NCBI RefSeq assembly: GCF_001646785.1
Contig: NZ_LRRH01000008.1
Location: 124,001-188,000 of the forward strand
Direction: 5' to 3'
DNA length: 64,000 nt
From: Rhodococcus phenolicus
GTDB lineage: Bacteria > Actinomycetota > Actinomycetes > Mycobacteriales > Mycobacteriaceae
Shown: piece by piece, positions 1 through 8,900 of the stretch
Layout of the letters: each line of letters opens with the position of its first letter
Numbering within the stretch: the stretch's first letter is position 1
Notes under the pieces: model-generated
Told to the model about the DNA's origin: nothing
Seen by the model: only the letters and a program-made list of their open reading frames with translations
The model's database searches: none
Translations under genes and position numbers: made by a program

Positions 1-405
1 CCCGTGGTGCGCATGGGCATTCCGGGTGTCGAGTACTTCGCACACCCGTGGGTGCTCGGTACCCGCTTCGCGAAGGAGATCCTCTACACCGGTGACCGCT
101 TCACCGCGCAGCGCGCGTACGAGGTCGGCATGGTCAGCCGGGTCGTGCCGCGTGAGGAACTCGAGAGCGAAACCCTGGCATTGGCAGGACGCATCGCCGA
201 GATGCCACGCTTCGGCCTGGCCCTGACCAAGCGTGCCGTGAACCAGTGCGAGGACCAGATGGGCATGCGCAACGGCATGGACTCGGTGTTCGGCCTGCAC
301 CACTTCGCGCACTCCTACAACGCCGAGGTCGGCACCGATTCGCTCGGCGGCATGAACGCCAAGTCGATGGCGGCCAGCGCCCGTCCCGTCCAGGAAGGCA
401 AGTGA
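1..405 (+). CDS. Enoyl-CoA hydratase/isomerase family protein, C-terminal part (5' end outside window)
   Basis: The open frame enters from the left edge and ends with TGA at 403-405. What is visible is the last ~134 residues of a crotonase-fold enzyme: a segment on helix placement near GDRFTAQRAYEVGMVSRVV, followed by the typical C-terminal helices (LAGRIAEMPRFGLALTKRAVN). The family hydrates trans-2-enoyl-CoA thioesters. The catalytic N-terminal half is outside the window, so the exact reaction cannot be judged. The stop overlaps the next start by one base (TGATG), so it is the first visible member of an operon with three acyl-CoA dehydrogenases. That fits a beta-oxidation-like pathway acting on an unusual acyl-CoA, possibly a steroid fragment. 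Confidence 0.85.
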   Translation, partial: PVVRMGIPGVEYFAHPWVLGTRFAKEILYTGDRFTAQRAYEVGMVSRVVPREELESETLALAGRIAEMPRFGLALTKRAVNQCEDQMGMRNGMDSVFGLHHFAHSYNAEVGTDSLGGMNAKSMAASARPVQEGK

Positions 406-1565
406 TGGACCTCGAGTTCGACGACGCCACCGTCGCATTCCGCGACGAGGTACGGGCGTTCCTCGCCGAGAACGTGCCGTCCACCCCACTGAGGTCGATG
501 GACACGAAGGACGGTTTCGAGGAGCACCGGCAGTGGGAACGCACCCTCGCCGACGCCCGCCTGTCCGTCGTGTCCTGGCCCGCCGAACTCGGCGGCCGTG
601 ACGCGACCCTGCAGCAGTGGGTGATCTTCGAGGAGGAGTACTACCGCGCCGGCGCGCCCGGCCGGGTCAGCCAGAACGGCATCTTCCTGCTCGCCCCCAC
701 CCTGTTCGAGCACGCCACCCCGGAACAGCTCGCGCGCATCATGCCGCGCATGGCCCGCGCCGACGACATCTGGGCCCAGGCCTGGTCCGAACCCGAATCC
801 GGGAGCGACCTGGCGTCACTGCGCTCGACGGCGACCCGCACCGACGGCGGATGGCTGCTCAACGGCCAGAAGACGTGGAGCTCCCGCGCGAGCTACGCCG
901 ACTGGGGCTTCGGCCTGTTCCGCTCCGACCCGGATGCCCAGCGCCACAAGGGCATCACGTACTTCATGTTCGACCTGCGCTCCCCCGGTGTCACCGTCCG
1001 CCCGATCGACCAGCTCGACGGCGAACCCGGCTTCGCGGAGATCTTCCTCGAGAACGTGTTCGTGCCGGACGACCCGGCGAACCCCGGTGACTCCGGTGTC
1101 ATCGGCGGTGTCAACGAGGGCTGGCGCGTCGCGATGAGCACCGCCTCGAACGAGCGTGGCCTGTCGTTGCGCGCCCCGGGCCGCTTCCTCGCGGCAACGG
1201 ACCGGCTGCTGGACCTGTACCGTACCTCCCCTCTGCACGGCGACGCCGCGCTGCGGAACCGGGTGGCGGACGCGTGGATCGGTGCGCGGGCGTACGAGCT
1301 GTCCACGTGGGGCACCGTCACCCGGCTCGAGGCCGGCGGCGAGCTCGGCGCCGAATCGTCGATCAACAAGGTGTTCTGGTCCGAATGGGACATCGCCACC
1401 CACGAGACCGCTCTCGCCCTGCAGGGCCCGGAGGCCGAGCTGGTGGACTCCTGGACCGACGGCTACCTCTTCTCGCTGTCCGGCCCGATCTACGCGGGCA
1501 CCAACGAGATCCAGAAGAACGTCATCGCCGAGCGACTGCTCGGCCTACCGAAGGGCGACCGATGA
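405..1565 (+). CDS. Acyl-CoA dehydrogenase, full-length subunit
   Basis: 386 residues with the three-part acyl-CoA dehydrogenase fold: an N-terminal helical domain, the beta-domain FAD/substrate motif SEPESGSDLASLRSTA, the NGQKTW strand, and a C-terminal helical domain ending in YAGTNEIQKNVIAERLLG. The start is the ATG that shares its A with the previous TGA. At the position where medium-chain enzymes carry the catalytic Glu (YEGT), this protein has Ala (YAGT), so the base must lie elsewhere, as in isovaleryl-CoA-type and steroid FadE enzymes. The two following genes are shorter FadE-like subunits, which suggests a heteromeric enzyme. The order full-length, short, short resembles mycobacterial fadE31-fadE32-fadE33, but an echA gene is also found before fadE17-fadE18, so no symbol is given. 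Confidence 0.9.
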   Translation: MDLEFDDATVAFRDEVRAFLAENVPSTPLRSMDTKDGFEEHRQWERTLADARLSVVSWPAELGGRDATLQQWVIFEEEYYRAGAPGRVSQNGIFLLAPTLFEHATPEQLARIMPRMARADDIWAQAWSEPESGSDLASLRSTATRTDGGWLLNGQKTWSSRASYADWGFGLFRSDPDAQRHKGITYFMFDLRSPGVTVRPIDQLDGEPGFAEIFLENVFVPDDPANPGDSGVIGGVNEGWRVAMSTASNERGLSLRAPGRFLAATDRLLDLYRTSPLHGDAALRNRVADAWIGARAYELSTWGTVTRLEAGGELGAESSINKVFWSEWDIATHETALALQGPEAELVDSWTDGYLFSLSGPIYAGTNEIQKNVIAERLLGLPKGDR

Positions 1566-2527
1566 GATTCGCACTCGACGAGTCCCACGAGGACTTCGCG
1601 GCGAGCATCGACGCGCTGCTCACCAAGTCGGACATGCCGGCGGTGATCCGCGCCTGGAACACCGGGGACACCGAACCCGGCCTGAAGGTGTGGCAGCGCC
1701 TCGCCGAGACCGGCGTCAACGGCCTGCTGGTCGCCGAGGAGCACGACGGTCTCGGCGCCGACGCGATCGATCTGATCGTCGCCGTCGAGCAGCTCGGCCG
1801 CCACGCGGTGCCCGGTCCCGTCGTCGAAACCGTCGCCGTCGCACCGGCTCTGCTCGCCGCGGTCGCGCCCGACCGGCTGGGCGCGCTGGCGTCCGGTTCC
1901 CTCGCCACGGTCGCTGCGGCACCGCACGTGCCGTACGCGGTCGACGCGGACACCGCCGATCTGATCCTGCTCGTGGAGGATTCGACGGTGTCCACGGGTA
2001 CCGCCGGCACCGTGCACGGCTCGATCGACCCCGCGCGCCGCCTGTTCCCGGTCACCGCGGCCGGCGAACTCGGCACCACCGATTTCACCGAGGCATTCGA
2101 CCTGGGTGCCCTCGCGACCGCAGCGCAGCTGCTCGGCCTCGGCCGGACCCTGCTCGACATCAGCACCGAATACGCGCAGCAGCGCAAGCAGTTCGGCCGC
2201 GTCATCGGCTCGTTCCAGGCGATCAAGCATCACCTCGCCGAGGTCGCCGTCGCCCTGGAGATGGCGCGTCCGCTGCTCCTCGGAGCGGCGCTCGCGGTGC
2301 GGGACGGTCTGCCGACCGCCTCGCGCGACGTCTCGGCCGCGAAGGTCGCGTGTGGCGATGCCGCGTACCTGGCCGCACGCACGGCACTGCAGGTGCACGG
2401 CGCGATCGGATACACGCAGGAACACGACCTCTCGCTGTGGCTGACGAAGGCCCGTGCACTCGTCACCGCGTGGGGCACCCCGGATGTGCACCGGGCGCGG
2501 GTCGTCGCCGCATTGGAGGCGTCGTGA
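1562..2527 (+). CDS. Acyl-CoA dehydrogenase family protein, short subunit
   Basis: 321 residues, about 60 shorter than a complete acyl-CoA dehydrogenase. It keeps the N-terminal helical domain (ESHEDFAASIDALL, EEHDGLGADAIDLI) and the C-terminal domain with the FAD-contacting QQRKQFGRVIGSFQAIKHHLAE motif. The central beta-domain is reduced and the YxGT-type loop is missing, being replaced by HGAIGYTQEHDLSLWL. Such shortened proteins act as partner subunits in alpha2-beta2 steroid dehydrogenases. ATG overlaps the previous stop (ATGA), so translation is coupled. Its immediate neighbours on both sides are also acyl-CoA dehydrogenases. Whether it pairs with the upstream or the downstream one cannot be read from the sequence. 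Confidence 0.88.
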   Translation: MRFALDESHEDFAASIDALLTKSDMPAVIRAWNTGDTEPGLKVWQRLAETGVNGLLVAEEHDGLGADAIDLIVAVEQLGRHAVPGPVVETVAVAPALLAAVAPDRLGALASGSLATVAAAPHVPYAVDADTADLILLVEDSTVSTGTAGTVHGSIDPARRLFPVTAAGELGTTDFTEAFDLGALATAAQLLGLGRTLLDISTEYAQQRKQFGRVIGSFQAIKHHLAEVAVALEMARPLLLGAALAVRDGLPTASRDVSAAKVACGDAAYLAARTALQVHGAIGYTQEHDLSLWLTKARALVTAWGTPDVHRARVVAALEAS

Positions 2528-3573
2528 CGTTCGAAACCGAGGATCGCGCGGCACTGCGACAGTCGGTGCGCGACCTGCTCGCCAAGCATTCCGATTCCGC
2601 GGCCGTGCGTAAGGCCATCGCGTCACCGGACGGATTCGACGCAGCCCTGTGGGGCCGGCTCGTCGAGCAGATCGGTGTTGCGGCACTGGCGATTCCGGAG
2701 GAGTTCGACGGGGTCGGCGCGTCACTCGCCGAAACCCACGTGGTGCTCGAGGAACTCGGCCGGACCCTCACACCGTCGCCTCTGCTCGGTTCCGCCGTGC
2801 TCGCCGCGCAGGCGCTGCTGATCTCCGGCGACGCCGACGCGTGCAGCCGCTTGCTGCCGGGCATCGCGGCCGGCGAGGTTGCCGCGGTGTGCTGGGCGTC
2901 CGAATCCGGCTGGGATGCAACGGGTGTGTCCGCGTCCGGCGACTCGCTCACCGGGACCGCTCATTACGTGCTGGGCGGCGACGTCGCGACGACGCTGCTC
3001 GTGCTCGCCGCCGACGGCTCCGGTGTATCGCTGTTCGAGGTGGATCCGGCGGCCGACGGTGTCGACCGTCGCCGGGTGCCGACGATGGATCCGACGCGGT
3101 CGCTGTCACAGGTGTCGTTCACCGGTGCGACCGGACGACTCCTGTCGTCGCCGGCCGATCTGGCCGAGCGGCTGAAGACGGCCGCGCTCGTCGCCCTGTC
3201 CGCCGAGCAGGTCGGGGCGGCACAGGCCGCGCTGGACCTGACCGTCGAATACGCGAAGAACCGCAAGCAGTTCGGTCGTGTGATCGGCTCGTTCCAGGCG
3301 CTCAAGCACCGCATGGCCGACATGTACGCGCTCGTCGAGACCGCCCGGTCCATGTCGTACGCGGCGGCACTGTCGCAGGATCCGCAGGATGCCTACGCGG
3401 CGAAGATCTACTGCTCGGAAGCATTCGAGCAGGTCGCAGCCGAAGCGATCCAGCTTCACGGCGGCATCGCCATCACGTGGGAGCACGACGCGCAGCTCTA
3501 CTTCAAGCGTGCCCACGGCACCGCGCAGCTGTTCGGGCAGCCGCGCGACTTCCTGGCCGCGATCGCGTCGTAG
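2524..3573 (+). CDS. Acyl-CoA dehydrogenase family protein, short subunit
   Basis: 349 residues starting at a GTG that overlaps the upstream TGA (GTGA). It has the N-terminal acyl-CoA dehydrogenase region (EEFDGVGASLAETHVVLEELG), a degenerate middle domain, and the C-terminal motif KNRKQFGRVIGSFQALKHRMADM followed by LHGGIAITWEHDAQLYFKRA. Like the preceding protein it lacks the standard catalytic YEGT loop and is probably a structural or FAD-holding partner in a heteromeric dehydrogenase. It is the last gene of the operon: a strong hairpin follows 15 bases after the stop. Confidence 0.88.
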   Translation: MTFETEDRAALRQSVRDLLAKHSDSAAVRKAIASPDGFDAALWGRLVEQIGVAALAIPEEFDGVGASLAETHVVLEELGRTLTPSPLLGSAVLAAQALLISGDADACSRLLPGIAAGEVAAVCWASESGWDATGVSASGDSLTGTAHYVLGGDVATTLLVLAADGSGVSLFEVDPAADGVDRRRVPTMDPTRSLSQVSFTGATGRLLSSPADLAERLKTAALVALSAEQVGAAQAALDLTVEYAKNRKQFGRVIGSFQALKHRMADMYALVETARSMSYAAALSQDPQDAYAAKIYCSEAFEQVAAEAIQLHGGIAITWEHDAQLYFKRAHGTAQLFGQPRDFLAAIAS

Positions 3574-3587
3574 CGAGGACGTCCACG

Positions 3588-3623
3588 GACGGCCGCGCAG
3601 GTGTCATCGCCTGCGCGGCCGTC
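3588..3623 (+). terminator. Hairpin terminator after the acyl-CoA dehydrogenase operon
   Basis: Perfect 14-bp inverted repeat, GACGGCCGCGCAGG at 3588-3601 and CCTGCGCGGCCGTC at 3610-3623, with an 8-base loop. It lies just after the third dehydrogenase stop. There is no T-run, which is common for actinobacterial terminators. Confidence 0.7.
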
Positions 3624-3646
3624 GTCGTGCGGGGCTCCGGTCCCGA

Positions 3647-3652
3647 TATCCT
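3647..3652 (+). promoter_or_regulatory. Probable -10 element, leaderless promoter
   Basis: TATCCT fits the actinobacterial TAnnnT -10 element and ends 6 bases before the ATG at 3659. Transcription would start at or next to the start codon. No Shine-Dalgarno sequence is present before that ATG, which agrees with a leaderless message. Confidence 0.5.
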
Positions 3653-3658
3653 TCCCGG

Positions 3659-4216
3659 ATGCCGTTGCTCGACGTGACCACTCCGCCGCCCACCCGTCCC
3701 TGCAGGATTCTCGTCGCCGGTGGTTCCGGCTCGGGGAAGACCACGCTGGCCGGGCGGATCGCAGCGGTGCTGGGGACCGAGCACGTCGAGCTCGACGCAT
3801 TGCACCACGGGCCGAACTGGACACCGCGTCCGTCGTTCGCCGACGACGTGGAGCGGTTCAGTGCCGCACCCGAATGGGTCACCGAATGGCAGTACACGGC
3901 GGTGCGGGAGCTGCTGGCCGAGCGCGCCGATCTGATGGTGTGGCTGGATCTGCCGCGGTCGACGGTGATGCGGCAGCTCCTCGCCCGCACGCTGCGGCGC
4001 CGGGTGCATCGCGAAGTGCTGTGGAACGGCAACGTCGAACCGCCGCTGCGCACGATCTTCACCGATCCCACCCACGTCGTGCGGTGGTCGTGGTCGACCT
4101 ATCCGCTCGTCGCGACCCGGATCGCCGAGGTGCTCGCGCGACGACCCGACCTGCCGGTGATCCGGTTGACCGATCGGCGCGAGGTCGACGGGTGGATGCG
4201 GCGAGCGCAACACTGA
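3659..4216 (+). CDS. Small P-loop nucleoside kinase-like ATPase (topology-modulation/FlaR type)
   Basis: 185 residues. A Walker A motif GGSGSGKTT lies near residues 20-28, followed by the family signature ELDALHHGPNW, in which a P-loop kinase-like protein binds a phosphoryl acceptor, and by VWLDLPRSTVMRQLLARTLRR, a lid-like Arg-rich region. The family is annotated as adenylate-kinase-like or DNA topology modulation protein and its substrate is uncertain. The start was chosen because a TATCCT -10 element sits 6 bases upstream and the upstream in-frame sequence has no protein-like content. It stands alone between two operons. Confidence 0.8.
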   Translation: MPLLDVTTPPPTRPCRILVAGGSGSGKTTLAGRIAAVLGTEHVELDALHHGPNWTPRPSFADDVERFSAAPEWVTEWQYTAVRELLAERADLMVWLDLPRSTVMRQLLARTLRRRVHREVLWNGNVEPPLRTIFTDPTHVVRWSWSTYPLVATRIAEVLARRPDLPVIRLTDRREVDGWMRRAQH

Positions 4217-4246
4217 CCTCTTAGTCCGACCACGGGGTCCGGTATG

Positions 4247-4252
4247 TATGGT
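4247..4252 (+). promoter_or_regulatory. -10 element for the nuclease/ATPase operon
   Basis: TATGGT, a TAnnnT-type -10 element, ends 6 bases before an ATG at 4259. The spacing predicts a leaderless transcript that begins with a 13-codon open frame. Confidence 0.5.
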
Positions 4253-4258
4253 TCGGGC

Positions 4259-4300
4259 ATGTACCGACGTCGGCGCGGTGGGGACGCCGGGCACCGATGA
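4259..4300 (+). CDS. Putative 13-residue leader peptide, Arg-rich, coupled to the nuclease gene
   Basis: ATG at 4259 opens a short frame encoding MYRRRRGGDAGHR and ending at TGA 4298-4300. That stop overlaps the next ATG at 4297 (ATGA), exactly like every other junction in this operon. With a -10 element 6 bases upstream it would be read as a leaderless mini-ORF that delivers ribosomes to the nuclease start, which has no Shine-Dalgarno of its own. Four consecutive Arg codons (CGA CGT CGG CGC) could make it sensitive to charged tRNA-Arg. This is inference from layout; the peptide itself need not have a function. Confidence 0.4.
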   Translation: MYRRRRGGDAGHR

Positions 4301-5340
4301 TCCCAGCCGAATCTCTCGTACCCGGCACGCTCGTCGATCTTCCGACCGATCGTGTCGTTCATCTGCGTGGCGTCGACAGTGCCACCGTCGCCGACGCACT
4401 CGATCCTCTCCCACCCGGCGCTCCCGCGGTATCGACCTATCACGTCGAAACGGTCCCGAGCGCTTCGGACCTCGTCACCCGGATCCTCGACGACTGCGAA
4501 AGCGCTGCTCGCGTACTTCTGCACTCGTGGCTGCCGGGTGCCCACGCGATCGGCGGCCGCAGCCGCCTCGACACCGCGGCCGTCCGTGCGTTCGCCCTCG
4601 ACGTGGCGGCGGCCGGCCCACACTTCGGCCCGTTCCTGGCCGACCTCGCCGAGGCGGCCCTGCACGGCGTCCCGATTGCTCCGGGCCGGCACGCGGTCGA
4701 GGTCCGTGCGGCCGGGATCGCCCGGGTCCTCGCCGCGAGCTACACCCGCGACCGTGCCGTGCTCGTCGTCACCGCGGAACCCATGTCCGTCCCGGAACAA
4801 CACATGTTCGCCACCGCGTGCGAATGGCTGGCCGAGCGCGGACGCTTCGGCATCTGGCTGACCGGCGACCCGATCCCCGTGATCGATCGGTTCCCCGTCG
4901 TCCACATCGGGACCGCGCCATCCCCCGCGGCCGACACATCTCCGCTGCCCCGGTTGCGTGTCCCTGCGCTCCAGGGGGTCCCGCATCCCGGAAGCGACAC
5001 CGAGAAGCTGCTCGAATCGGCCCTGGCCGGGTGCGACTGGGCACACGACCGCCGGTGGAACACGACGTGGTCGCGTGGCCCGCTCGACGCCCCGATCCGC
5101 GTCGACGTACTGTTTCCGGCCGCCCGATGTGTTGTCGAGATCGACGGACCGGAACACCGCAGGCCCGCGAAGTTCGCCGCCGACCGGCAACGGGACGTCG
5201 ACCTGCAACTCGCCGGATACGCCGTGCTGCGGTTCACCAACGAACACGTCCGCCACGACGTCGCATCCGTCGTCGAGAAGATCGCCCGATGCGTCAGTAC
5301 CCGCAACCTCGTCCCGACTCCGGAAAGCAGACCCCAGTGA
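4297..5340 (+). CDS. Putative nuclease with C-terminal Vsr/DUF559-like PD-(D/E)XK domain
   Basis: 347 residues. The last ~110 form a DUF559/Vsr-type restriction-endonuclease fold: a Glu in the first helix (EKLLESAL, about residue 240), Asp270 in RVDVLF, the E-I-D triplet 281-283 in VVEIDGPEH, then DRQRDVDLQLAGYAVLRFT, which is the family's diagnostic helix-strand. These residues would bind the metal for DNA cleavage. The first ~230 residues are soluble and not recognised. First gene of an operon in which every junction overlaps (ATGA, GTGA, ATGA, ATGA). Its partners are a wHTH-like protein and a HerA-type double ATPase, a composition typical of anti-phage or DNA-processing systems. The substrate is unknown. 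Confidence 0.75.
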   Translation: MIPAESLVPGTLVDLPTDRVVHLRGVDSATVADALDPLPPGAPAVSTYHVETVPSASDLVTRILDDCESAARVLLHSWLPGAHAIGGRSRLDTAAVRAFALDVAAAGPHFGPFLADLAEAALHGVPIAPGRHAVEVRAAGIARVLAASYTRDRAVLVVTAEPMSVPEQHMFATACEWLAERGRFGIWLTGDPIPVIDRFPVVHIGTAPSPAADTSPLPRLRVPALQGVPHPGSDTEKLLESALAGCDWAHDRRWNTTWSRGPLDAPIRVDVLFPAARCVVEIDGPEHRRPAKFAADRQRDVDLQLAGYAVLRFTNEHVRHDVASVVEKIARCVSTRNLVPTPESRPQ

Positions 5341-5975
5341 GCGCCGACAATCTGACTCCCAGCGAGACACTGATCCTGCTGACACTGCTCGCCGAGGCGC
5401 GGCCCGTCACCAGCACGGACCTGAAGGCGCTCGGTCCGGAGCTGCGTGCCGAGAGCCGCCGCAAGCTGAACAGGCTGGGTCTTGTCTCCACCGATACCTC
5501 GGTCCGCCCCTACGCACACGAACTCACCGACGCGGGCTGGGCCCGGTGCCGCCAGGAATTCGGCGCCGAGACGCCGCCTCGCGTCGCGCCCCCGGTCCGC
5601 ACCGTGTACACGCTGCTCCGCGCGCTCGGACGCCACTTCGACCGCGCCGATCTGCAGTTGTACGAGGTCTTCACGCCGGTCACCGAAGTCGATGTGTCCG
5701 TGGACGCTCCCGCCCCACTCGAGGACCGGATCCGCGCCGCGTACCGGAACCTCGCCCGCCGTCCCGGGGCGTGGGTGAGCCTCACGAGGCTGCGCCCGGC
5801 GCTGATCGGAGCAACCACCGCCGACGTGGACCGCGAACTGGTCCGGATGAACCGCTTGCCCGACGTGCACTTGACGCCCGAGGCGAACCAGAAGGCACTC
5901 ACCGACGACGACCGCGCCGCGGCTGTCGTGGTCGGGGATGTGGACAACCACCTGCTTGCGATCGAGGAACGATGA
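5337..5975 (+). CDS. Small winged-helix-like accessory protein of the nuclease/ATPase operon
   Basis: 212 residues, GTG start overlapping the nuclease stop (GTGA). The first ~75 residues look like a winged helix: PSETLILLTLLAEARPVTSTDLKALGP..RRKLNRLGLV, then a wing ending ELTDAGWARC. The second half (about 95-200) contains another helical segment, LEDRIRAAYRNLARRPGAWVSLTRLRPAL, that could be a second DNA- or protein-binding module, followed by an acidic C-terminal tail. No catalytic motif was seen. It is probably a DNA-binding or adaptor subunit between the nuclease and the ATPase. I do not recognise a named family. Confidence 0.65.
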   Translation: MSADNLTPSETLILLTLLAEARPVTSTDLKALGPELRAESRRKLNRLGLVSTDTSVRPYAHELTDAGWARCRQEFGAETPPRVAPPVRTVYTLLRALGRHFDRADLQLYEVFTPVTEVDVSVDAPAPLEDRIRAAYRNLARRPGAWVSLTRLRPALIGATTADVDRELVRMNRLPDVHLTPEANQKALTDDDRAAAVVVGDVDNHLLAIEER

Positions 5976-8900
5976 CCGTCGACGAACAGCTCCGGGCCCT
6001 GGCATCCGTCCGTCTGACCTGGGCACCGACGCCCGACGACGTGTGGGAGGCGCAGCAACCGCTGCACGTACCGGGCTTGCACGACGCCGCACTCACCGCC
6101 GTGCTCGATGCCTTCACCGACGCGCGGAACAGCGACGGGACGAACCCGCTCGGCGTCGTCGTCCAGGGCCAGGCGGGCGCGGGCAAGACGCACCTTCTCG
6201 GTTTCATCCGGGAACGTGTGCAGCAGCAGGGTGGTTACTTCTTCCTGCTGAAACTGCTGGATGCCTCCAGCTTCTGGCGTTCGACGTTGTTCGGGATGCT
6301 CGAGGATCTGGGCCGGCCGGCGCCGGAGCACGACACTCAGTTGCGGGCGCTGCTGTGGCGTCTGGCGAACCTCGCGGGGGTATCGCGCGTGCAGCGCAAG
6401 GCGATCGTGGGCGACTCTCCCGTCGACCGCACGACACTCGACACCTTCGTCACGCGGCTGTATGCCGTGGACCCACCACTCATGCAGAAATACCGGCGCA
6501 CTCTCCGCGCACTCGTGCTCTATGCCGCGGGCCTCGAATTGCGGGAGATCGGCGAGTCGTACCTGCTGTGTTCGGACGAGACGAATCCCGGCGAGCGCAC
6601 CAAATGGGGAATCGGCCCGGTCGTCTCGACGCATCAGGAGATAGCGCGTGACCTGTCACGGTTGCTCGCGGCGACCGGTCCTGCCGTGCTGGCGATCGAC
6701 CAGATCGACACACTGATCACGCAGATGGGCCACAGCGGGACCGACGCATCCGGACGCCCGTCCGGGGCCGCCGCGTTCGACGATGTCGCCCATGGGCTGA
6801 TGTCGTTGAGGGAAACGCTCAGCCGCACCGTACCCGTTCTCTCGTGCCTGCCCTCGGCATGGGAGGTGATCGACCGGTCCGCGACCGTGACGGTCCGCGA
6901 CCGCTTCCGAGTGTGCGCGCTGTCGCAACTGCCCTCTCCGGACGTAGCGCGTGAACTGATCCGGCGGCGCCTCGACCGTGCCTACGACACAGTGGGTTTC
7001 GTTCCGCCGTATCCGACCTGGCCGATCGCCGAACCCGCCTTCGCCGACGCGCACGACTACACACCTCGTCGCCTGCTGCAACTGGTGGACCGGCACATTC
7101 GCCAGTGTCTCGAACGCGGATCCGTCCAGGAGATGACCACCCTGACCGCACGGGCCGACGACCGGGCCGACTCGGCGGTGGCCCCGATTCGACCCACCGG
7201 CGACTTCGCGGTACTCGATGCGCGTTTCGCCCAGTTGCGCGGCGCGGCAACGATCGACGACGTGTCCGAGCCTGCGGCCGAGGACCTGGTCGTCCCCGGA
7301 CTTCTCGCGGTGGGTCTCGATGCATGGATCCGGGAGACGGGCGCACCCGGTGACGTCTACCAGCAGGAGGTGCCGCCCGGAACGAAACCGGCCCTGCACG
7401 CCCTCTTGCGCCGCACCCTCGACGAAGAGACCGAGACACACGTACAGTGGGCGTTCCGCGCGATCACCGCCCCCAACGCCGTCGCGTCGACAAACCGGCT
7501 CCAGAAGGCGTGCACTGCAGCCGGATTCAACTCGGGAGTTCCGGGCCGACACTTGATCGTGTTGCGCAACAGTCCGTGGCCCGCGGGAGCGAAGACCCAG
7601 GCGGCGGTCGCCGAGTTCACGCGGGCCGGGGGACGGACGATCTCGTTCTCGTCGGAGGATGTGCGCACGTTCGCCGCACTGCGAACGATGCTCGACGACA
7701 ATCCGGAGAATCTCGACGCCTGGTTGCGATCCCGGCGCCCCGCGCACGGGACCGATCTGCTGGGCAGCATCCTCGACGGCGGGATTCCCTCGGGCCCTCC
7801 GGAATCCGAAGTAGATTCCGCCGTAGAGTCGACCACCCCGCCCGGCACCACCGCAACACAGGAAACGGCGGAAGCGACCCGCGACCCGGGCACGATCGGG
7901 ACGGCACCCGGGACAGCGTCCATCCCGCTCGGTACCACCGTCGACACGGGGCAGCAGGTGCACGTCGATCTCGAGGCGCTGCGCAAGCACACCGCGATCT
8001 TCGCCGGATCAGGGTCCGGCAAGACGGTGCTCATCCGGCGGATCGTCGAAGAATGTGCACTGCAGGGTGTTTCGTCGATCATCCTGGATCCGAACAACGA
8101 CCTGTCGCGGCTCGGCAGCCCGTGGCCCGACGGCGAGCGATCGTGGAGCCAGGAAGACAGGGCCAAGGCCGACGAGTACCTCGAGCACACCGAGGTGGTC
8201 GTGTGGACACCACGGCGGCAGAACGGTCGCCCGCTCGCATTCCAGCCTCTGCCGGACTTCGCGAGCGTCGTGGACGACGCCGACGAATTCGATGCCGCGG
8301 TCGAATCCGCGGTCGCAGCGCTGGCACCGCGCGCGAAGGTGGACGGCAAGTCCGCCACCGCGGACAAGGCCCGTGCCGTGCTCAAACAGGCACTCGAATA
8401 CTTCGGGGAACGCCCGCACGGCAACCTGGACCAGTTCGTCGCACTCCTCGAGGACCTACCCGAGGACATCAGCAACCTGCGCAACGCCACGAAGATCGCC
8501 GCGGATCTCGCGGAGAATCTCAAGGCGTCGATGGCCAACGATCCGCTCTTCGGGGGGCAGGGTGCACCGGCCGATCCGGGTACGTTGCTCACCCCGTCCC
8601 CCGGACGCCGGGCTCGCGTGTCGGTGGTGAACCTGTCCGGGCTGCCGTCGGACGACCAACGACAGGGCTTCGTCAACCAGTTGCAGATGGCATTGTTCGC
8701 GTGGATCAAGAAGAACCCTGCCGGTGACCGGCCGCTCGGCGCCCTGTTCGTCATGGACGAAGCGCAGAACTTCGCGCCGTCGGGCGGATTCACCGCATGC
8801 ACGCAGAGCACGTTGGCGCTGGCGTCGCAGGCCCGCAAGTACGGGCTCGGCCTGGTGTTCGCGACACAGGCTCCCAAGGGCCTGAACAACAAGATCCCCG

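Noticed and set aside
405-3573. Naming the three acyl-CoA dehydrogenases fadE31, fadE32 and fadE33
   Set aside because: Order and sizes fit, but fadD3 is not adjacent and an echA gene precedes them. Other FadE pairs share that layout, so the symbol was withheld.
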